Assembly: GCF_036634195.1 (NCBI RefSeq)
Contig: NZ_JAZIFY010000002.1
Location: 310,001-374,000 of the forward strand
Reading direction: 5' to 3'
DNA: 64,000 nt
Source of the DNA: Streptomyces sp. P9-A4
Lineage (GTDB): Bacteria > Actinomycetota > Actinomycetes > Streptomycetales > Streptomycetaceae
Shown: positions 15,556-24,202 of the stretch, one piece after another
How the letters are laid out: each line of letters starts with the position of its first letter
Numbering within the stretch: the stretch's first letter is position 1
Notes under the pieces: generated by a model
Seen by the model: the letters and a program-made list of their open reading frames with translations, nothing else
Database searches by the model: none
Told to the model about the DNA's origin: nothing
Translations under genes and position numbers: made by a program

Positions 15556-17946
15556 TCACAGACGGAACCAGCGCTCCTGGCCGGGTAGGACGGTCACCCT
15601 CCGGTCGCCAGGGAGAATGACGGCGAGCGGGCCCGCCGGCGAGGCGGGAACCCGGATGGCCAGCCGACCGGGAAGTACCCGCAGGCTCACTCCTCGATGA
15701 CGGCCGACGCACAGGGTGAAGGTGAACCTGGGGATCTCCGCCAGCGGCACCGGAGCCACGCGAAGGCCCTCCGGCCCCGTTTCGAGGCCGGTGATCCCGC
15801 GTTCGACGAGGTCGACCGTGCCGGCCATCGCGCCGAGATGGATGCCCTCGCCGGTCGTTCCGCCCTGGACGTCGGCCACGTCGGCGAGCAGGGCCTCCTC
15901 GCAGTACCTCCAGGCATCGGCACCCATCTGCCGGGCGAGCACCCAGCCGTGGACGAGGCTGCTGAGCGTCGAGCCGTGGCTGGTGCGCCGCAGGTAGTAG
16001 GAGACGGTCGCCCGCCACACCTCGTCGTCCAACGGGTAGCCGAGCCGGCCGAACAGGCCGTGCAGCTCCTCGGGCCGGAAGAGGTAGCCGAGCATGAGGG
16101 TGTCGGCCTGCTTCGACGCCTGGTAGCGGTTGACCGTGTCGCCCTCGGCCTCCAGGATCCGGTCGAGTCGGCGTATGTCGCCGTAGCGGGCGCGGTACGC
16201 CTCCCAGTCGAGCTCCGCGAGGTCCCCGTATCCCTCGAACTGGCTCACGACACCCTGGTGGAACGGCACGTGGAGGCGGCGGGAGACCTCTTCCCAGTGA
16301 GCGAGTTCGCCGTCGTCCAGCGCCAGTTGCTCCGAGAGTTCCGCGCGTCGGGCCGCGGGCAGTTCGCCGAGCAGGTCGAGGCCGCGGGCGAGCACCCAGG
16401 CGGCGGTGGCATTGGTGTAGGCGTTGTCGTCGATGCCCGGGGTCGCGGCGTCGGGATAGGCGTCGTGGTATTCGTCGGGTCCCATGACCCCGCGGATGCG
16501 GTAGCGGCCGAGCTCCGGGTCGAACGTGGCGGCCCCGGCCCAGTACCGGGCGACCTCGAGGAGGATCTCCGCCCCGGCGGAGTGGAGGAATCCACGGTCG
16601 CCGGTGGCCTGCGCGTGCCTCCAGACGTTGAACGCGACAGCCGAGCCCACATGCCGCTGGAGCCGGGAGTGGTCGGCCAGCCAGCGCCCTGAGCGTGGGT
16701 TGAGGTGCAGGGCCTGGGTCTCCTCCCGACCGGAACTCGCGCTCTGCCATGGGTACATGGCTCCCCGTCGGCCCGCGAGGCGGGCGGCCTCACGGGCGGC
16801 CGGCAACCGCCGATGCCGGTACATGAGCAGCGCCCGGGCCACCTCGGGGAAGTGGAGGTCGAGGTAGGGCAGGACGAAGAGCTCGTCCCAGAACACGTGC
16901 CCCCGGTACGCCTCACCGTGCAGACCTCGCGCGGGAACGCCCACGTCGAGGTCCGCCGTGTGCGGCGAGAGCGTCTGCAGCAGGTGGAACACGTGCAGCC
17001 GCAGAATACGGCCCGCCTCTCCCGGCACGGACAGCTCGCCCTGCTCCCAGACACGCTGCCAGGCCGCCTTGTGGGCGGAGAGGAGCCGGGAGAAGGAAGG
17101 AGCGCGAGCGATCACGTCGGTGGCCGCCGAGAGCGGTTCGGCGGCGGGCCGGTCCATCGAGGTGCGCAGTGCCAGGGTCTTCACGACCCTCGCCGTGCGG
17201 CCGGGGCCGACGGGCATGCGGTACGTCTGTACGGTGCCGGTCCCGGTGGCCGTTTCCCGCACGGGCCGCGCCGGGCTGGTGACCGTGCGCACGGCCATGG
17301 CGACGCTGATGCCCGGGTCGGCGGTACGGCAGGAGATCCACGCGACACCGTCGGGCTCGAATCCGGTCCGGTGGTCCGTGAGGTGACGCCCGTCGAGGTG
17401 CCGGTAGCGCTCCACCCCGAGGTTGGTGACCGTGCCGTCAAGGACGGAGCGCACCTCGACGGCGCCGCTCCAGCCGTAGGCGCGGAACACGGTGCACTGG
17501 GCCGCCAGCGCGGAGTCTCCCATGTGCACGATGCGGATGTGGCTGACGCGCAGGCCCCGCCCGAGGGCGTCCTCGAAGAACAGACGCCGGGTGAGCACAC
17601 CCGCGCGGAGGTCGACACGGATGTCGCAGTGACGCAGTTGCCCGTCGTCGGGGGTCAGCCAGTCGCCGGCCGGCCCCACGTCCGGCAGGCAGCGGTAGCG
17701 CAGCAGCGTCCAGTTCGGAAGGTTGACGAGATCCTCGTTGTCGACCCGTTCGCCGGCGACGACCGAGGTGAGCCGGTCGTAGCAGCCGGCCAGGTAGGTC
17801 CCGGGGTAGTGCGGGCCTCCGGCCGGGCACTCGGGAGCGGAGCCCCGGGTGGCGAACCGGCCGTTGCCGAGCGTGCAGAGCGCTTCGACCAGCGGCTCGC
17901 GCGCCGGGTCGTAGTGGTCGTACGCCCACGTCCAGGCGGTGGTCAT
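15556..17946 (-). CDS. Glycoside hydrolase family 65 (disaccharide phosphorylase-like)
   Basis: A 796-residue GH65 enzyme. The N-terminal beta-sandwich begins WAYDHYDPAREPLVEALCTL, with GNGRFATRGSAPE. The (alpha/alpha)6 catalytic barrel holds HVFWDELFVLPYLDLHFPEV and the general acid Glu492 in GVMGPDEYHDAYPD; QASKQADTLMLGYLF is the second signature. GH65 members phosphorolyse or hydrolyse trehalose, maltose or kojibiose. Partnership with a beta-phosphoglucomutase-like gene, whose stop overlaps this ATG, favours a phosphorylase producing beta-glucose 1-phosphate. Third gene of the ADH-HAD-GH65 operon. Confidence 0.92.
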   Translation of the reverse strand: MTTAWTWAYDHYDPAREPLVEALCTLGNGRFATRGSAPECPAGGPHYPGTYLAGCYDRLTSVVAGERVDNEDLVNLPNWTLLRYRCLPDVGPAGDWLTPDDGQLRHCDIRVDLRAGVLTRRLFFEDALGRGLRVSHIRIVHMGDSALAAQCTVFRAYGWSGAVEVRSVLDGTVTNLGVERYRHLDGRHLTDHRTGFEPDGVAWISCRTADPGISVAMAVRTVTSPARPVRETATGTGTVQTYRMPVGPGRTARVVKTLALRTSMDRPAAEPLSAATDVIARAPSFSRLLSAHKAAWQRVWEQGELSVPGEAGRILRLHVFHLLQTLSPHTADLDVGVPARGLHGEAYRGHVFWDELFVLPYLDLHFPEVARALLMYRHRRLPAAREAARLAGRRGAMYPWQSASSGREETQALHLNPRSGRWLADHSRLQRHVGSAVAFNVWRHAQATGDRGFLHSAGAEILLEVARYWAGAATFDPELGRYRIRGVMGPDEYHDAYPDAATPGIDDNAYTNATAAWVLARGLDLLGELPAARRAELSEQLALDDGELAHWEEVSRRLHVPFHQGVVSQFEGYGDLAELDWEAYRARYGDIRRLDRILEAEGDTVNRYQASKQADTLMLGYLFRPEELHGLFGRLGYPLDDEVWRATVSYYLRRTSHGSTLSSLVHGWVLARQMGADAWRYCEEALLADVADVQGGTTGEGIHLGAMAGTVDLVERGITGLETGPEGLRVAPVPLAEIPRFTFTLCVGRHRGVSLRVLPGRLAIRVPASPAGPLAVILPGDRRVTVLPGQERWFRL

Positions 17947-18716
17947 CCGCGCTCACCCCAGACGCTCCCGACCAGCGTGGTCAGATCGGGAACGACCAGG
18001 TCGGCACCCTGCTCCCGCAGGAGGGCGGTGGTGCTCCGCAGCGGGGTGCGGTCGACTCCGACGACGAGCCCGAAACCGCCGCGACGTGCCGCCTCGACTC
18101 CGGCGAGTGCGTCCTCGACGACCGCGGTCTCGCGCGGGCGGCTGCCGAGGAGGCCCGCCGCACGGAGGAAGAGCGCGGGATCCGGCTTCCCGGCGAGGCC
18201 GAGCCTGGCGGCGTCCCCGCCGTCCACGATCACCGTGAGGAGACTGCCGAGCCCCGCGCCATGTATCAGTGCCCGGGCATGCCGGGAGGCGGACACGGCG
18301 GCGCACGGCACTCCCGCCGTGCGGAGGGCCCCGAGAGCCGGCCGGACGTCGGCGAAGGCCGTGACGCCCTTCCGGCGGAGCAGATCGACGAATGCCTGTT
18401 CCTTGTGTGCCGCGACGGCCCAGACCGTGCCGTGGCCGGGGGCGTCGTGGGGATCTCCCGGTGGGAGGTGAAGGCCGCGGGCGGCGAGGAAGGCGGCGGC
18501 GCCGTCGTACCGGGACCTGCCGTCGACGAACCGGCGGTACTCGGCGTCCGCGTCGAAAGGCGGCTGGGGCCCGCCGCCGGGCGCCAGCCGGTCGAGGCAG
18601 GCGTCGAACGCGGTCTTCCACGCCTGCGCGTGCACGGCGGCCGAGTCGAGCAGAACGCCGTCGGTGTCGAGGACGACGCTCTCCGGCGGCCGAGAGCCAG
18701 GGCCTCGGCCGTTCAT
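17943..18716 (-). CDS. HAD hydrolase, beta-phosphoglucomutase-like
   Basis: A 257-residue HAD-superfamily protein. The nucleophile motif is VVLDTDGVLLDS with D17 and D19, followed by the helical cap and KEQAFVDLLRRKGVTAF. Motif II is CAAVSASRHA, and LAGKPDPALFLRAAGLLG with AVVEDALAGVEAARRGGFG supplies the Lys and acidic residues of motifs III and IV. It should interconvert beta-glucose 1-phosphate and glucose 6-phosphate, completing the path from the GH65 product. The start overlaps the dehydrogenase stop by one base, and its stop overlaps the GH65 start by three. Confidence 0.9.
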   Translation of the reverse strand: MNGRGPGSRPPESVVLDTDGVLLDSAAVHAQAWKTAFDACLDRLAPGGGPQPPFDADAEYRRFVDGRSRYDGAAAFLAARGLHLPPGDPHDAPGHGTVWAVAAHKEQAFVDLLRRKGVTAFADVRPALGALRTAGVPCAAVSASRHARALIHGAGLGSLLTVIVDGGDAARLGLAGKPDPALFLRAAGLLGSRPRETAVVEDALAGVEAARRGGFGLVVGVDRTPLRSTTALLREQGADLVVPDLTTLVGSVWGERG

Positions 18717-19795
18717 CAGGCCGCCGGCGCGTCGGGGACGCTCACGACCGTGTGCTGCGGGCCGCCCAGCGCGACCTTGATGGCGCCGGTCTCGGCCGCT
18801 CCGCCGAACACCTCGTACGCCTCCTCCATCTGCCCCAGCTCGAACCGGTGGGTGATCAGTTCCGCCGACGGCAGCCGCCCCGCGGCCATCATGCGCAGCA
18901 GCATGGGAGTGGACGAGGTGTCGACCAGCCCGGTGGTGATGGTGACGTCCTTGATCCACAGGTCTTCGAGGTGGAGGACCGCCGGCTTGCCGTGCACTCC
19001 GATGTTGGCGACCCTGCCGCCCGGCCGGACCATCCGCGTACACATCTCGAACGCCTCCGGGACACCGACGGCCTCCATGACGACATCGGCCCCGAGACCG
19101 TCGGTCAGATCCGCGACGAGCTGCTCGGGGCCTTCCTTCGCGTTCACCGTGGCGTCCGCGCCCAGGGCACGGGCGGCGTCCAGTCGCGACGCGGCCAGGT
19201 CGACGGCGACGATCCGGCTCGGACTGTAGAAGCCGGCCGTGGCGATGGCGGCGAGACCGATGGGACCCGCGCCGACGACGACCACCGTGTCGGCGGGGCG
19301 CACGGCACCGTTCAGAACCCCGACCTCGTAGGCGGTGGGGAAGATGTCGGCCAGCAGAACCGCGTCGGAGCCCCCGATCGAGTCCGGCAGCGGATGGACG
19401 GACAGGTCGGCGAAGGGCACGCGGACGTATTCGGCCTGTGTGCCGTCGACGGTGTGGCCGAGGATCCAGCCGCCTCCGCCGCGGCACTGCCCGTAGCGGC
19501 CTTCACGGCAGAACCGGCACCGGCCGCAGGCGGAGATGCAGGAGACCAGGACGCGGTCTCCCGGTCGCACCGAGCGGACGTCGCCGCCGGTCTCGACGAC
19601 GGTGCCCACCGCTTCGTGTCCGAGGACCCGGCCGGGCGTCACCTCCGGCACGTCGCCCTTCAGGATGTGCAGGTCCGTGCCACAGATCGTGACGACGTCG
19701 ACCCGTACGATCACGTCGGCGGGGTCCTCGATCCCCGGGTCGGGTACATCGCGCCAGGCGATCTCACCCGGCCCCTGGAAGACGAGCGCCTTCAT
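18716..19795 (-). CDS. Zinc-dependent alcohol dehydrogenase (MDR family)
   Basis: A 359-residue medium-chain dehydrogenase. Catalytic zinc ligands are C38 (TICGTDLH) and H60-E61 (GHEAVG); structural zinc cysteines are C90, C93, C96 and C104. The Rossmann motif is VVVVGAGPIGLAAIA. The start MKALVFQGPGEIAW at 19795 has AGGTGG upstream. Substrate unknown; it may reduce aldehydes to recycle NADH under oxygen limitation, which would suit the island. It leads the ADH-HAD-GH65 operon, and a DosR-like box lies 76-89 bases before its start. Confidence 0.9.
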   Translation of the reverse strand: MKALVFQGPGEIAWRDVPDPGIEDPADVIVRVDVVTICGTDLHILKGDVPEVTPGRVLGHEAVGTVVETGGDVRSVRPGDRVLVSCISACGRCRFCREGRYGQCRGGGGWILGHTVDGTQAEYVRVPFADLSVHPLPDSIGGSDAVLLADIFPTAYEVGVLNGAVRPADTVVVVGAGPIGLAAIATAGFYSPSRIVAVDLAASRLDAARALGADATVNAKEGPEQLVADLTDGLGADVVMEAVGVPEAFEMCTRMVRPGGRVANIGVHGKPAVLHLEDLWIKDVTITTGLVDTSSTPMLLRMMAAGRLPSAELITHRFELGQMEEAYEVFGGAAETGAIKVALGGPQHTVVSVPDAPAA

Positions 19796-19870
19796 CGCGT
19801 CCACCTGCTTTCTCTCGCGCGTAGCCTCGGTCCCCGTCACCAGGCTCTGTGGAACCCTCCGCCCGCACAT

Positions 19871-19884
19871 GAGCCGGTCGGCCC
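19871..19884. promoter_or_regulatory. DosR-like box upstream of alcohol dehydrogenase
   Basis: GAGCC-GGTC-GGCCC, one mismatch from a perfect 5-4-5 dyad, 76-89 bases before the ADH start at 19795. The distance matches that seen at other genes of the island. Confidence 0.45.
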
Positions 19885-19892
19885 CCGAAACG

Positions 19893-19906
19893 GGCCCGCT
19901 CGGACC
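19893..19906. promoter_or_regulatory. DosR-like box upstream of the broken MBL gene
   Basis: GGCCC-GCTC-GGACC, 64-77 bases before the ATG at 19970 and on the other side of the divergent promoter from the ADH box. The match is weaker than the others. Confidence 0.35.
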
Positions 19907-19969
19907 CTCCGTACGGGCCGGTCCGGGTGTCACGTTGGGGACCGGTCCATGCCGAAGGAGGGCCGACCA

Positions 19970-21109
19970 TGACCGAGGCAGCCCCGAACGCCCCTCGCAG
20001 CACTCCGCGGCCCGCACTGCTCAGTTTCCTGGGCGGCGTGGGCACCGTCACCGGCAGCAAGTTCCTGGTCGAGAGCGACCATGCGCGAATCCTCCTCGAC
20101 TGCGGTCTCTTCCAGGGTTTCGCGACCCTGCGACGCCGCAACTGGGAGCGGTTCGCCCGCAGAACGCGCTCTGCTCGGGGTCCCGGGAGTCGGTGACGAC
20201 CAGGATCTCCTCGAACTTCGCGCCGCACGACGACAACCGCCGGACGAGCGCCGCACGGTGAAGGTCTCGAACGGGGACCTGGGGCGGCCCGGGCACCCGC
20301 TGCTGCCGCCCGAGCCGTTCTCCGGCGCCGACGCGCTGCTCATGGAGTCCACGTACGGCGACCGCCGCCACGACCAGGAGTCCGCCCGCTCGGGGTTCGC
20401 CGCCGTGATCGCCCGGACTCTCGCCCGGAGCGGCACCGTCGTCATCCCCGCCTTCGCCATCGACCGCACCGAGGTCGTCCTGCACGAGCTGACCCTGCTG
20501 CGCGAGAGGGGTGTCCTGCCCCGGTCGGTCCCCGTGTACGTGGACAGCCCCATGGCCCTGGCCGCCCTGGACGTCTACCGGGACGCGGTAAGCGAGCGCT
20601 CCCCCGAGCTGCGGCCGGAAATCCTCGCCGAGGGAGCTGCCGCGCTGAGCCCGGAGCCGTTCCTCGCCGCGCGTACGGTCCAGGAATCCATCGGGATCAA
20701 CGAGGTCGGCGGCCCCGCCGTCATCGTCTCGGCGGCCGGCATGGCGACCGGCGGCCGTGTTCTGCACCACCTGCACCGGCTGCTCCCGGACCCGCGCAAC
20801 GCGGTCGTCGTGGTCGGCTTCGCCGCGGCCGGCACCCGGGCGCGGGACCTGGTGGACGGTGCCAGGACGCTGAAGATGTTCGGCGAGTACGTGCCCGTAC
20901 GGGCTGAGGTCGCCGACGTACCCCACTTCTCGGCCCACGCCGACGCCGACCAGATCCTCGACTGGCTGCGCGGCGCCCCTCCCCCGCATACCACCTACCT
21001 CGTCCACGGCGAACCGGCCGCGTCCGAGGCGTTGCGCGACCGCATCGACCACGAACTGGGCTGGGCCGCCGTCGTACCTCGCTCGGGTGAGGCCGTCCTG
21101 GTCCGGTGA
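19970..21109 (+). pseudogene. Broken metallo-beta-lactamase/beta-CASP nuclease-like gene
   Basis: The start [12 protein letters not shown] with [20 protein letters not shown] and [20 protein letters not shown] is the N-terminus of an MBL-fold RNA-processing hydrolase. After about 20150 the frame runs off, and the similarity resumes in another frame as [50 protein letters not shown] and [10 protein letters not shown] to a stop at 21109. The intervening 80-120 residues, including the HxHxDH metal motif, are gone. The protein cannot bind its metals normally. The C-terminal part from about 20250 stays open and could still be expressed. Confidence 0.8.
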
Positions 21110-21112
21110 CGG

Positions 21113-21706
21113 TCAGTCGTCGTCGGCCCCCGGAGAGCTCCCCCGGCGGAGCCGGCCGGACCACACGGGTTCGACCTGCTCCCACTCCCGTTCCCAGGCG
21201 TCGAGCCGACGGGATCCGGTCCGCCGTCGTACGAGGACGAGGGCGCCGGCCCCGATCGCTCCGACGGAGGCCATGGCGACGCTCCCGCCCGAGAACGAGG
21301 TCAGTGCGCGGTCGACGGCGCTGCCCGCAGGGCGGGCGGGGGTGCCGGCGTCATCCACCCAGATCGTCACCGTGCCGCCCCGGGGCGTCCCTGAAGGGAC
21401 GTGGACGGTGCCGTACCGAAGGACGTGGTCGGGCTGTTCCCAGACCGCGGGTGCGACGGACTTCGGCGTCGCCCCGTACCGGGTGGCGACGGGCGGGTCC
21501 TTGGCAGGCGCGGTGGTGGTCGCCCGCACCTGGTGGCGGTGGGCGGCGATTTCACGGTCGGCCCTGGCTCCGGTGTTCCACAGGCTCGCGGTGGCCACGA
21601 CGCCGCAGATCAGGGAGATCATCAGGACGAGGACCAGTGCGGCGCGAGCGCCGGGTCCCCACCCGGACGGCGTGGGTCGCGGGTCCGACCGCTTGTGGTG
21701 GTCCAT
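21113..21706 (-). CDS. Rv1733c-like membrane protein
   Basis: A 197-residue protein with two membrane segments (about residues 20-43, ARAALVLVLMISLICGVVAT; about 138-160, GGSVAMASVGAIGAGALVLV) flanking an extracytoplasmic domain with GTPRGGTVTIWVDDAGTPAR. This layout, with the C-terminal WEREWEQVEP motif, marks the Rv1733c family, whose mycobacterial founder is a DosR-regulon antigen of unknown function. ATG at 21706 follows GGAGGTG. It lies 48 bases after the Hsp20/flavodoxin gene in the same direction and is probably in its operon. Confidence 0.8.
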   Translation of the reverse strand: MDHHKRSDPRPTPSGWGPGARAALVLVLMISLICGVVATASLWNTGARADREIAAHRHQVRATTTAPAKDPPVATRYGATPKSVAPAVWEQPDHVLRYGTVHVPSGTPRGGTVTIWVDDAGTPARPAGSAVDRALTSFSGGSVAMASVGAIGAGALVLVRRRTGSRRLDAWEREWEQVEPVWSGRLRRGSSPGADDD

Positions 21707-21754
21707 GTCGCACCTCCGGGCGGAGTCGCCTGCCGGACGGGCCGCCGGCACCTG

Positions 21755-22258
21755 TCAGCGCATGGTGCCGAGTTCGGTTCCGATGTGGTGGGCCCACTCC
21801 CGGATCCGTTCCGGGTCGCGGAAGTCTGCGCCCTTTCCGTGGCGGACCAGGGACCGGCTGACGCGGCCCGGGGTCTCGCCGGTCACGGCGCCCCCGAAGG
21901 TCATGTGCTCCCGGGCGCCGAGGCTGTTCATCCGGCGGGCGACACCGGGTACCGGCGGGATGTCGTGCTGCTCGGCGGAGTCGTCGAGGGGGCCGCTGCT
22001 GAAGAGCCAGACCGGGCGACGGCGGAGCTGGTCGGCGTTGCGCCGTACGCACCGTCGCGCCTTGCCGTTCCAGTGCCCGGCATAGAGGGCCCCGCCGAGT
22101 ACGACTCCGTCGTAGCCGCTGACGTCGGAGACGGTGTCGGCCGGCAGGACGACGGCATCGAAGCCGTCGGCCTTGAGCGTCCGGCCGATCTCGTCGGCGA
22201 TCCCTCTGGTCGCGCCGTGCTTGCTGCCGTATGCGACCAGGACTCGTCGGGGGTTCAC
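21755..22258 (-). CDS. Alternative internal start: free flavodoxin-like protein
   Basis: GTG at 22258 is preceded by GAAGGAGG eight bases upstream, a better ribosome site than most in this window, exactly where a stand-alone flavodoxin-type protein (VNPRRVLVAYGSKHGATRGI) would begin. It would give 167 residues, the family's usual length. It lies in the same frame as the Hsp20 part, so the free protein and the fusion could both be made. Family members bind FMN and act as menaquinone-dependent protoporphyrinogen IX dehydrogenases or general flavodoxins. Confidence 0.5.
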   Translation of the reverse strand: MNPRRVLVAYGSKHGATRGIADEIGRTLKADGFDAVVLPADTVSDVSGYDGVVLGGALYAGHWNGKARRCVRRNADQLRRRPVWLFSSGPLDDSAEQHDIPPVPGVARRMNSLGAREHMTFGGAVTGETPGRVSRSLVRHGKGADFRDPERIREWAHHIGTELGTMR

Positions 22259-22714
22259 GACGTGGCCTCCTTCGGGCGGGGTGCCGCCTCGCTTCACCGG
22301 GATGGTGCGTGCGGCGCCCGTCTCCTGCTCGGGCAGCGGTACGCGGATGGTGAGGATGCCGTCCGTGTACGACGCCTCGACGTCGTCGGCCGGGATCGTG
22401 CCCGGCAGACGTACGGTTCTGCGGAACGATCCGTAGCGGAACTCCGAGTGCTCCTTGTCCTCCTCGCTCTCGCTGTGCTCCGCGCTCACGGTGATGAGGT
22501 TGTCGTCGACGGTGATGCTGATGTCGTTGTCCGGGTCCATTCCCGGGAGCTCGGCGCGCAGTACGTACACACCGTCACCGCTGTTCACCTCCACCGGAAT
22601 GGAGTGAGCGGTCGTCGCGGGTCGCCATCCCGGCAGCCCCGGAAACTCCCGGCTGAACCAGTCGTTGAAGTCGGGGAAGAGGCTGTGCCTGCGTTCCACC
22701 TTGCCTCCGGCCAT
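21755..22714 (-). CDS. In-frame Hsp20-flavodoxin fusion
   Basis: A single 319-codon frame. Residues 1-150 are an alpha-crystallin small heat-shock protein (FNDWFSREFPGLPGWRP; VLRAELPGMDPDNDISITVD; FRRTVRLPGTIPADDVEASY; GILTIRVPLPE). Residues 155-319 form a flavodoxin-like domain of the menaquinone-dependent protoporphyrinogen oxidase type (RRVLVAYGSKHGATRGIADE; DGVVLGGALYAGHWNGKARR). These are normally separate genes. No stop codon lies between them, and a good internal start exists at 22258. Either a chimera or two overlapping products are made. DosR-like boxes lie 157-190 bases upstream. Confidence 0.8.
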   Translation of the reverse strand: MAGGKVERRHSLFPDFNDWFSREFPGLPGWRPATTAHSIPVEVNSGDGVYVLRAELPGMDPDNDISITVDDNLITVSAEHSESEEDKEHSEFRYGSFRRTVRLPGTIPADDVEASYTDGILTIRVPLPEQETGAARTIPVKRGGTPPEGGHVVNPRRVLVAYGSKHGATRGIADEIGRTLKADGFDAVVLPADTVSDVSGYDGVVLGGALYAGHWNGKARRCVRRNADQLRRRPVWLFSSGPLDDSAEQHDIPPVPGVARRMNSLGAREHMTFGGAVTGETPGRVSRSLVRHGKGADFRDPERIREWAHHIGTELGTMR

Positions 22715-22870
22715 CGTTCTGCTCCTCGGTTCGGGGGCCCAGGACGCTCGCCGCGGACCTGATCCCGTACGGACAGGCGGTGGACCGGGTTACGGGGCCG
22801 GTCCGCCTCCGTAACCCCATCGTCTGCCCGCGAGGTCACGTCGCGCAGCGTCCAAGGGGGCTGTCCGGCG

Positions 22871-22884
22871 GGGCCGAACGGGCC
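22871..22884. promoter_or_regulatory. DosR-like box (distal) upstream of hsp20
   Basis: GGGCC-GAAC-GGGCC, 157-170 bases upstream of the Hsp20 start; one mismatch from the dyad. It is paired with a second box 20 bases further on. Confidence 0.4.
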
Positions 22885-22890
22885 GCACCT

Positions 22891-22904
22891 GGACCGACCG
22901 GCCC
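22891..22904. promoter_or_regulatory. DosR-like box upstream of hsp20
   Basis: GGACC-GACC-GGCCC, same arms as the box before CBS-BON gene 2. The two boxes start 20 bp apart, about two helical turns. The rest of the 312-base gap 22715-23026 holds no gene. Confidence 0.5.
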
Positions 22905-23026
22905 ATGGCGCCACGGCTCCGGTGCTGTCAGCGGCGGATCTCCTCGACGGAGCGCCCGCCCGAGGCGTGGCGTCCGGGGCCGGGGTCGGTCGCGCGGGAA
23001 CGGGACCGTTCCGAGCAGTGTCTCGT

Positions 23027-23932
23027 TCACGTCTCCTCGACCCGGGTGGCGAAGGCGGGTGGAACGATCTCCACCGGGCAGTGGGCGTGGTGGAGCAGGG
23101 TGTGGGCGACGCGCCCCAGTGACGGGCCCGCACCCAGGACACGGTGTTCTCTGCCCATCACGAGCAGATCGGTATGGGCACTCGTCTCCACCAGGGTCCC
23201 GGGCGTGCTCGTGCCCGTCTCGACATGGTGGCTGATGTCGAGCCCGGGGTAGAAGTCGCGTACACGGTCGGCGAGCGCCTTGATCTCGTGCACGCGCTGC
23301 CGCGCGATCTCGTCCAGGTCGTCCAGCATGCTCACGACGCTGCCGACGTGGGTGAGCACGTTCCAGACGCTCACCAGCCGCAACAGCGCCTTGCGGGCGT
23401 CGGCCTCGGCAGCCGCGACGAGCAGCCAGCCGAGATCCGAAGCACCGTGTACGGCCGCCGTCACCGAGCCCGACTCGGGGCGGTCGCCGTCACCACGGAC
23501 GACGATCACGGGCGCCTCGGCGCGAGCGGCCACGCCCAGACCGACGGAGCCGAGCATGAGGGCGGAGAAGCCGCCGAGCCCCCGGTTGCCCACCACGATC
23601 GTGCCCCCGTGGCCGGCGGCCGCCCGGAGACCGGCGACCGGCTCCTGGCGGCTCAGTTCCTTCGTGACGGCAAGGTCCGGAAAGCGCTCCTGGACCGTGC
23701 TCGCGGTCTTGATCAGCAGGTCGCGGCCTGCTTCGCGTACCGCCTGGAGCGTATCGGCATGGGCGAAGAGCGCACGGCGGTCGGTGTCGGCGGCGTGGAC
23801 GAGACGCAGGGAACGGCTCCGTCGGTCCGCCTCGTCGGCGGCCCAGAGAGCGGCCCTGCGCCCGGAGGGAGACCCGTCGACCCCCACGACGACATCGCCG
23901 AGCTCCGGTCGAGCGGGGGTCTCGCTGGTCAT
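23027..23932 (-). CDS. Tandem universal stress protein
   Basis: A 301-residue protein with two UspA domains. Domain 1 (about residues 10-145) has DVVVGVDGSPSGRRAALWAA and the ATP-binding loop GNRGLGGFSALMLGSVG, fitting G-x2-G-x9-G-S. Domain 2 (about 155-295) has LLVMGREHRVLGAGPSLGRV, where the glycine loop is degenerate, so probably only domain 1 binds ATP. The start at 23932 follows GGAGGAGG. Tandem Usps are typical DosR-type targets in actinobacteria. A perfect box lies 92-105 bases upstream. Confidence 0.92.
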   Translation of the reverse strand: MTSETPARPELGDVVVGVDGSPSGRRAALWAADEADRRSRSLRLVHAADTDRRALFAHADTLQAVREAGRDLLIKTASTVQERFPDLAVTKELSRQEPVAGLRAAAGHGGTIVVGNRGLGGFSALMLGSVGLGVAARAEAPVIVVRGDGDRPESGSVTAAVHGASDLGWLLVAAAEADARKALLRLVSVWNVLTHVGSVVSMLDDLDEIARQRVHEIKALADRVRDFYPGLDISHHVETGTSTPGTLVETSAHTDLLVMGREHRVLGAGPSLGRVAHTLLHHAHCPVEIVPPAFATRVEET

Positions 23933-24023
23933 GGTTCCTCCTCCGGGGTACGCCCGGCGCTCGGGAGCACGTCCCGAGGGGCGACACCTCTCACGCTGAC
24001 ACCGTGGCGGGCCTCCCGGGGAT

Positions 24024-24037
24024 GGGCCGTTCGGCCC
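24024..24037. promoter_or_regulatory. DosR-like box upstream of universal stress protein 1
   Basis: GGGCC-GTTC-GGCCC, a perfect 5-4-5 palindrome 92-105 bases before the Usp ATG at 23932. The remainder of 23933-24202 shows no gene. Confidence 0.55.
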
Positions 24038-24202
24038 CGATCGAGACCTGCCCGGCCCTGCCTGCCAGGGGGAGGACTGGCCGAACCCTCCCGACGCGCC
24101 CCTGCCGTACGCCCGCACCTCGGCCGAGCGGGCGGAGAGTCTCCTGCGGGACGAGGGGGACCTCGTACGGAAGGACCACCCTGGCCTGCTCGCAGTCGGC
24201 GA

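Noticed and set aside
20048..21052. Minus-strand open frame of 334 codons across the broken MBL gene
   Set aside because: No recognisable domain; plus-strand motifs (ESTYGDR, HFSAHAD) explain the region.
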